From Cytophagaceae bacterium (GTDB taxonomy: Bacteria > Bacteroidota > Bacteroidia > Cytophagales > Spirosomataceae): a stretch of 64,000 nucleotides of DNA. Location: positions 434,001 through 498,000 of the forward strand of contig JADKIR010000004.1 in the NCBI GenBank assembly GCA_016722655.1, in the 5' to 3' direction. A model generated the notes under the pieces. The model was given only the letters and a program-made list of their open reading frames with translations. It did no database searches and had not been told where the DNA came from. The translations under genes were made by a program, and so were the position numbers. Shown piece after piece: positions 63,123-64,000 of the stretch (position 1 is its first letter; every line of letters starts with the position of its first letter).

Positions 63123-63911
63123 TTAATGTTTTCTATCTGTATGTTGACAAGCCAGCAATGCCCAATTTTCACCGTCATGGGCAAAAGTGTATGTAAATGC
63201 CCCATCGTAAGAAGCTAATTTTTGTGGTTCAGTTTTTAGGTACCATTCATGATGAAGATATCCCGTAACTACTGCTGTTTTTCCTGAATGGTTCACACTC
63301 AGGTCACTGTATTTTCGGGATGTTTCCTGATAGTAGGTATAAAATCCTACCAGATCTTTTAGTGTTTTCATTTCCGCTTTTCCATCAATAAAGCTCAGCT
63401 TTGGATCCGAATTTTCAGTTAAAGTTTTTAATTGATCTTTATTCCACTGGTCATTGAAATCATTCCAGGTTTCCAATGTGAATACGGAGCTACTCGCCAA
63501 AGATGTATGCTGTGCAGAGGTCATCAACCACTTATTTTTTTGATTAAAAAATGTATAGGTGATGGCATGTTTTGATTTGATTTTCTGCCCATTTCCCAAT
63601 AATTCCACATGTTGGTCCAGCTTTGCGGTAACAGTAGCCAAATCTCCATTTTGACTGACTTTTATATCAGAAAATTTCCTGTCAAATTCTTTCACATTCT
63701 TAAAAATCCCCTTGGTTTGTTCCACATTTTTAACACTACCATTGTTGTCGATATAGGTAAAACCAGGTGCGGTTTTAGTAGTTAGCCAGGAAACAGGATT
63801 TTGGGCAAAATCAGCCATCATTGTCCTGAAAGTAGATTCGGAAAAGGTGCTTTGAGCTGTAAGAGTTTGGGTTACCAGCAATGCGAGAATAAATACGATT
63901 AATTTTTTCAT
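63123..63911 (-). CDS. Exported protein with two NTF2-like domains
   Basis: A 262-residue protein with signal peptide KLIVFILALLVTQTLTAQ and two NTF2-like/DUF4440 halves. The first is around FTYIDNNGSVKNVEQTKGIF...FNQKNKWLMTSAQHTS, the second around LSFIDGKAEMKTLKDLVGFY...FAHDGENWALLACQHTD. No catalytic residues can be assigned. It leads a three-gene minus-strand group that continues with the fibre-like protein, 22 nt downstream. Confidence 0.75.
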   Translation of the reverse strand: MKKLIVFILALLVTQTLTAQSTFSESTFRTMMADFAQNPVSWLTTKTAPGFTYIDNNGSVKNVEQTKGIFKNVKEFDRKFSDIKVSQNGDLATVTAKLDQHVELLGNGQKIKSKHAITYTFFNQKNKWLMTSAQHTSLASSSVFTLETWNDFNDQWNKDQLKTLTENSDPKLSFIDGKAEMKTLKDLVGFYTYYQETSRKYSDLSVNHSGKTAVVTGYLHHEWYLKTEPQKLASYDGAFTYTFAHDGENWALLACQHTDRKH

Positions 63912-64000
63912 GATTAATTTACTTTTTGATATTTAAAATGTTTCTTTTGATATTCTGAGTGTTATAAATATTGATATCAGACCAACCAAAAACCTGATGA

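Overview
The window is AT-rich bacterial DNA with the hallmarks of Bacteroidota, most likely Cytophagales; genus is not determinable from this sequence. The evidence is a giant DUF11/SdrD-type surface protein, kdu-type pectin catabolism, many short signal-peptide and lipoprotein genes, LytTR and DUF2490 proteins, and TAnnTTTG-type promoter elements. I saw no rRNA, tRNA, CRISPR array, prophage or insertion sequence.

Layout. 1-14.7 kb: the 3' part of one enormous surface-protein gene containing a near-perfect 786-bp tandem array. 15-23 kb: a membrane protein, then a pectin/galacturonate locus with a LacI regulator, kduD (split by a 1-base frameshift), kduI, a fused rhamnogalacturonan acetylesterase-polygalacturonase, and a dicarboxylate/amino-acid symporter. 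23.4-25.4 kb: a lipid kinase and an AEC transporter. 25.5-35.2 kb: a signalling region with three related histidine kinases, a lone receiver, a receiver-adenylate cyclase and an HD-YitT membrane fusion. Inside the same tight gene string lie an MpaB/latex-clearing-type oxygenase and a Pyr4/PaxB-like transmembrane terpene cyclase (frameshifted here). This is the most unusual part of the window.

36-43 kb (mostly minus strand): a type-B carboxylesterase, a BD-FAE-SGNH double esterase, a DUF2911 protein, a GH29 fucosidase and a DUF4412 protein, which together suggest trimming of decorated plant polysaccharides. 43-48 kb: a six-gene minus-strand operon of an OmpA-family protein plus exported proteins and lipoproteins. 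It is followed by a stand-alone LytTR regulator divergent from an ECF sigma / TPR anti-sigma-like pair, which converges on a TPR-CHAT protease-like protein. A 12-bp motif lies upstream of the OmpA operon and again in the lytTR-sigma divergent region.

53-64 kb: a DUF2490 protein with an orphan OmpR-type regulator, cysS, a DUF4160-DUF2442 pair, a DUF3885 protein, a CNT nucleoside transporter beside a truncated remnant of a second CNT gene, an AraC regulator, and several small exported or NTF2-like proteins.

All functions are read from motifs and family knowledge; no database search was run. Start codons were moved inward where a signal peptide, promoter element or family start supported it.
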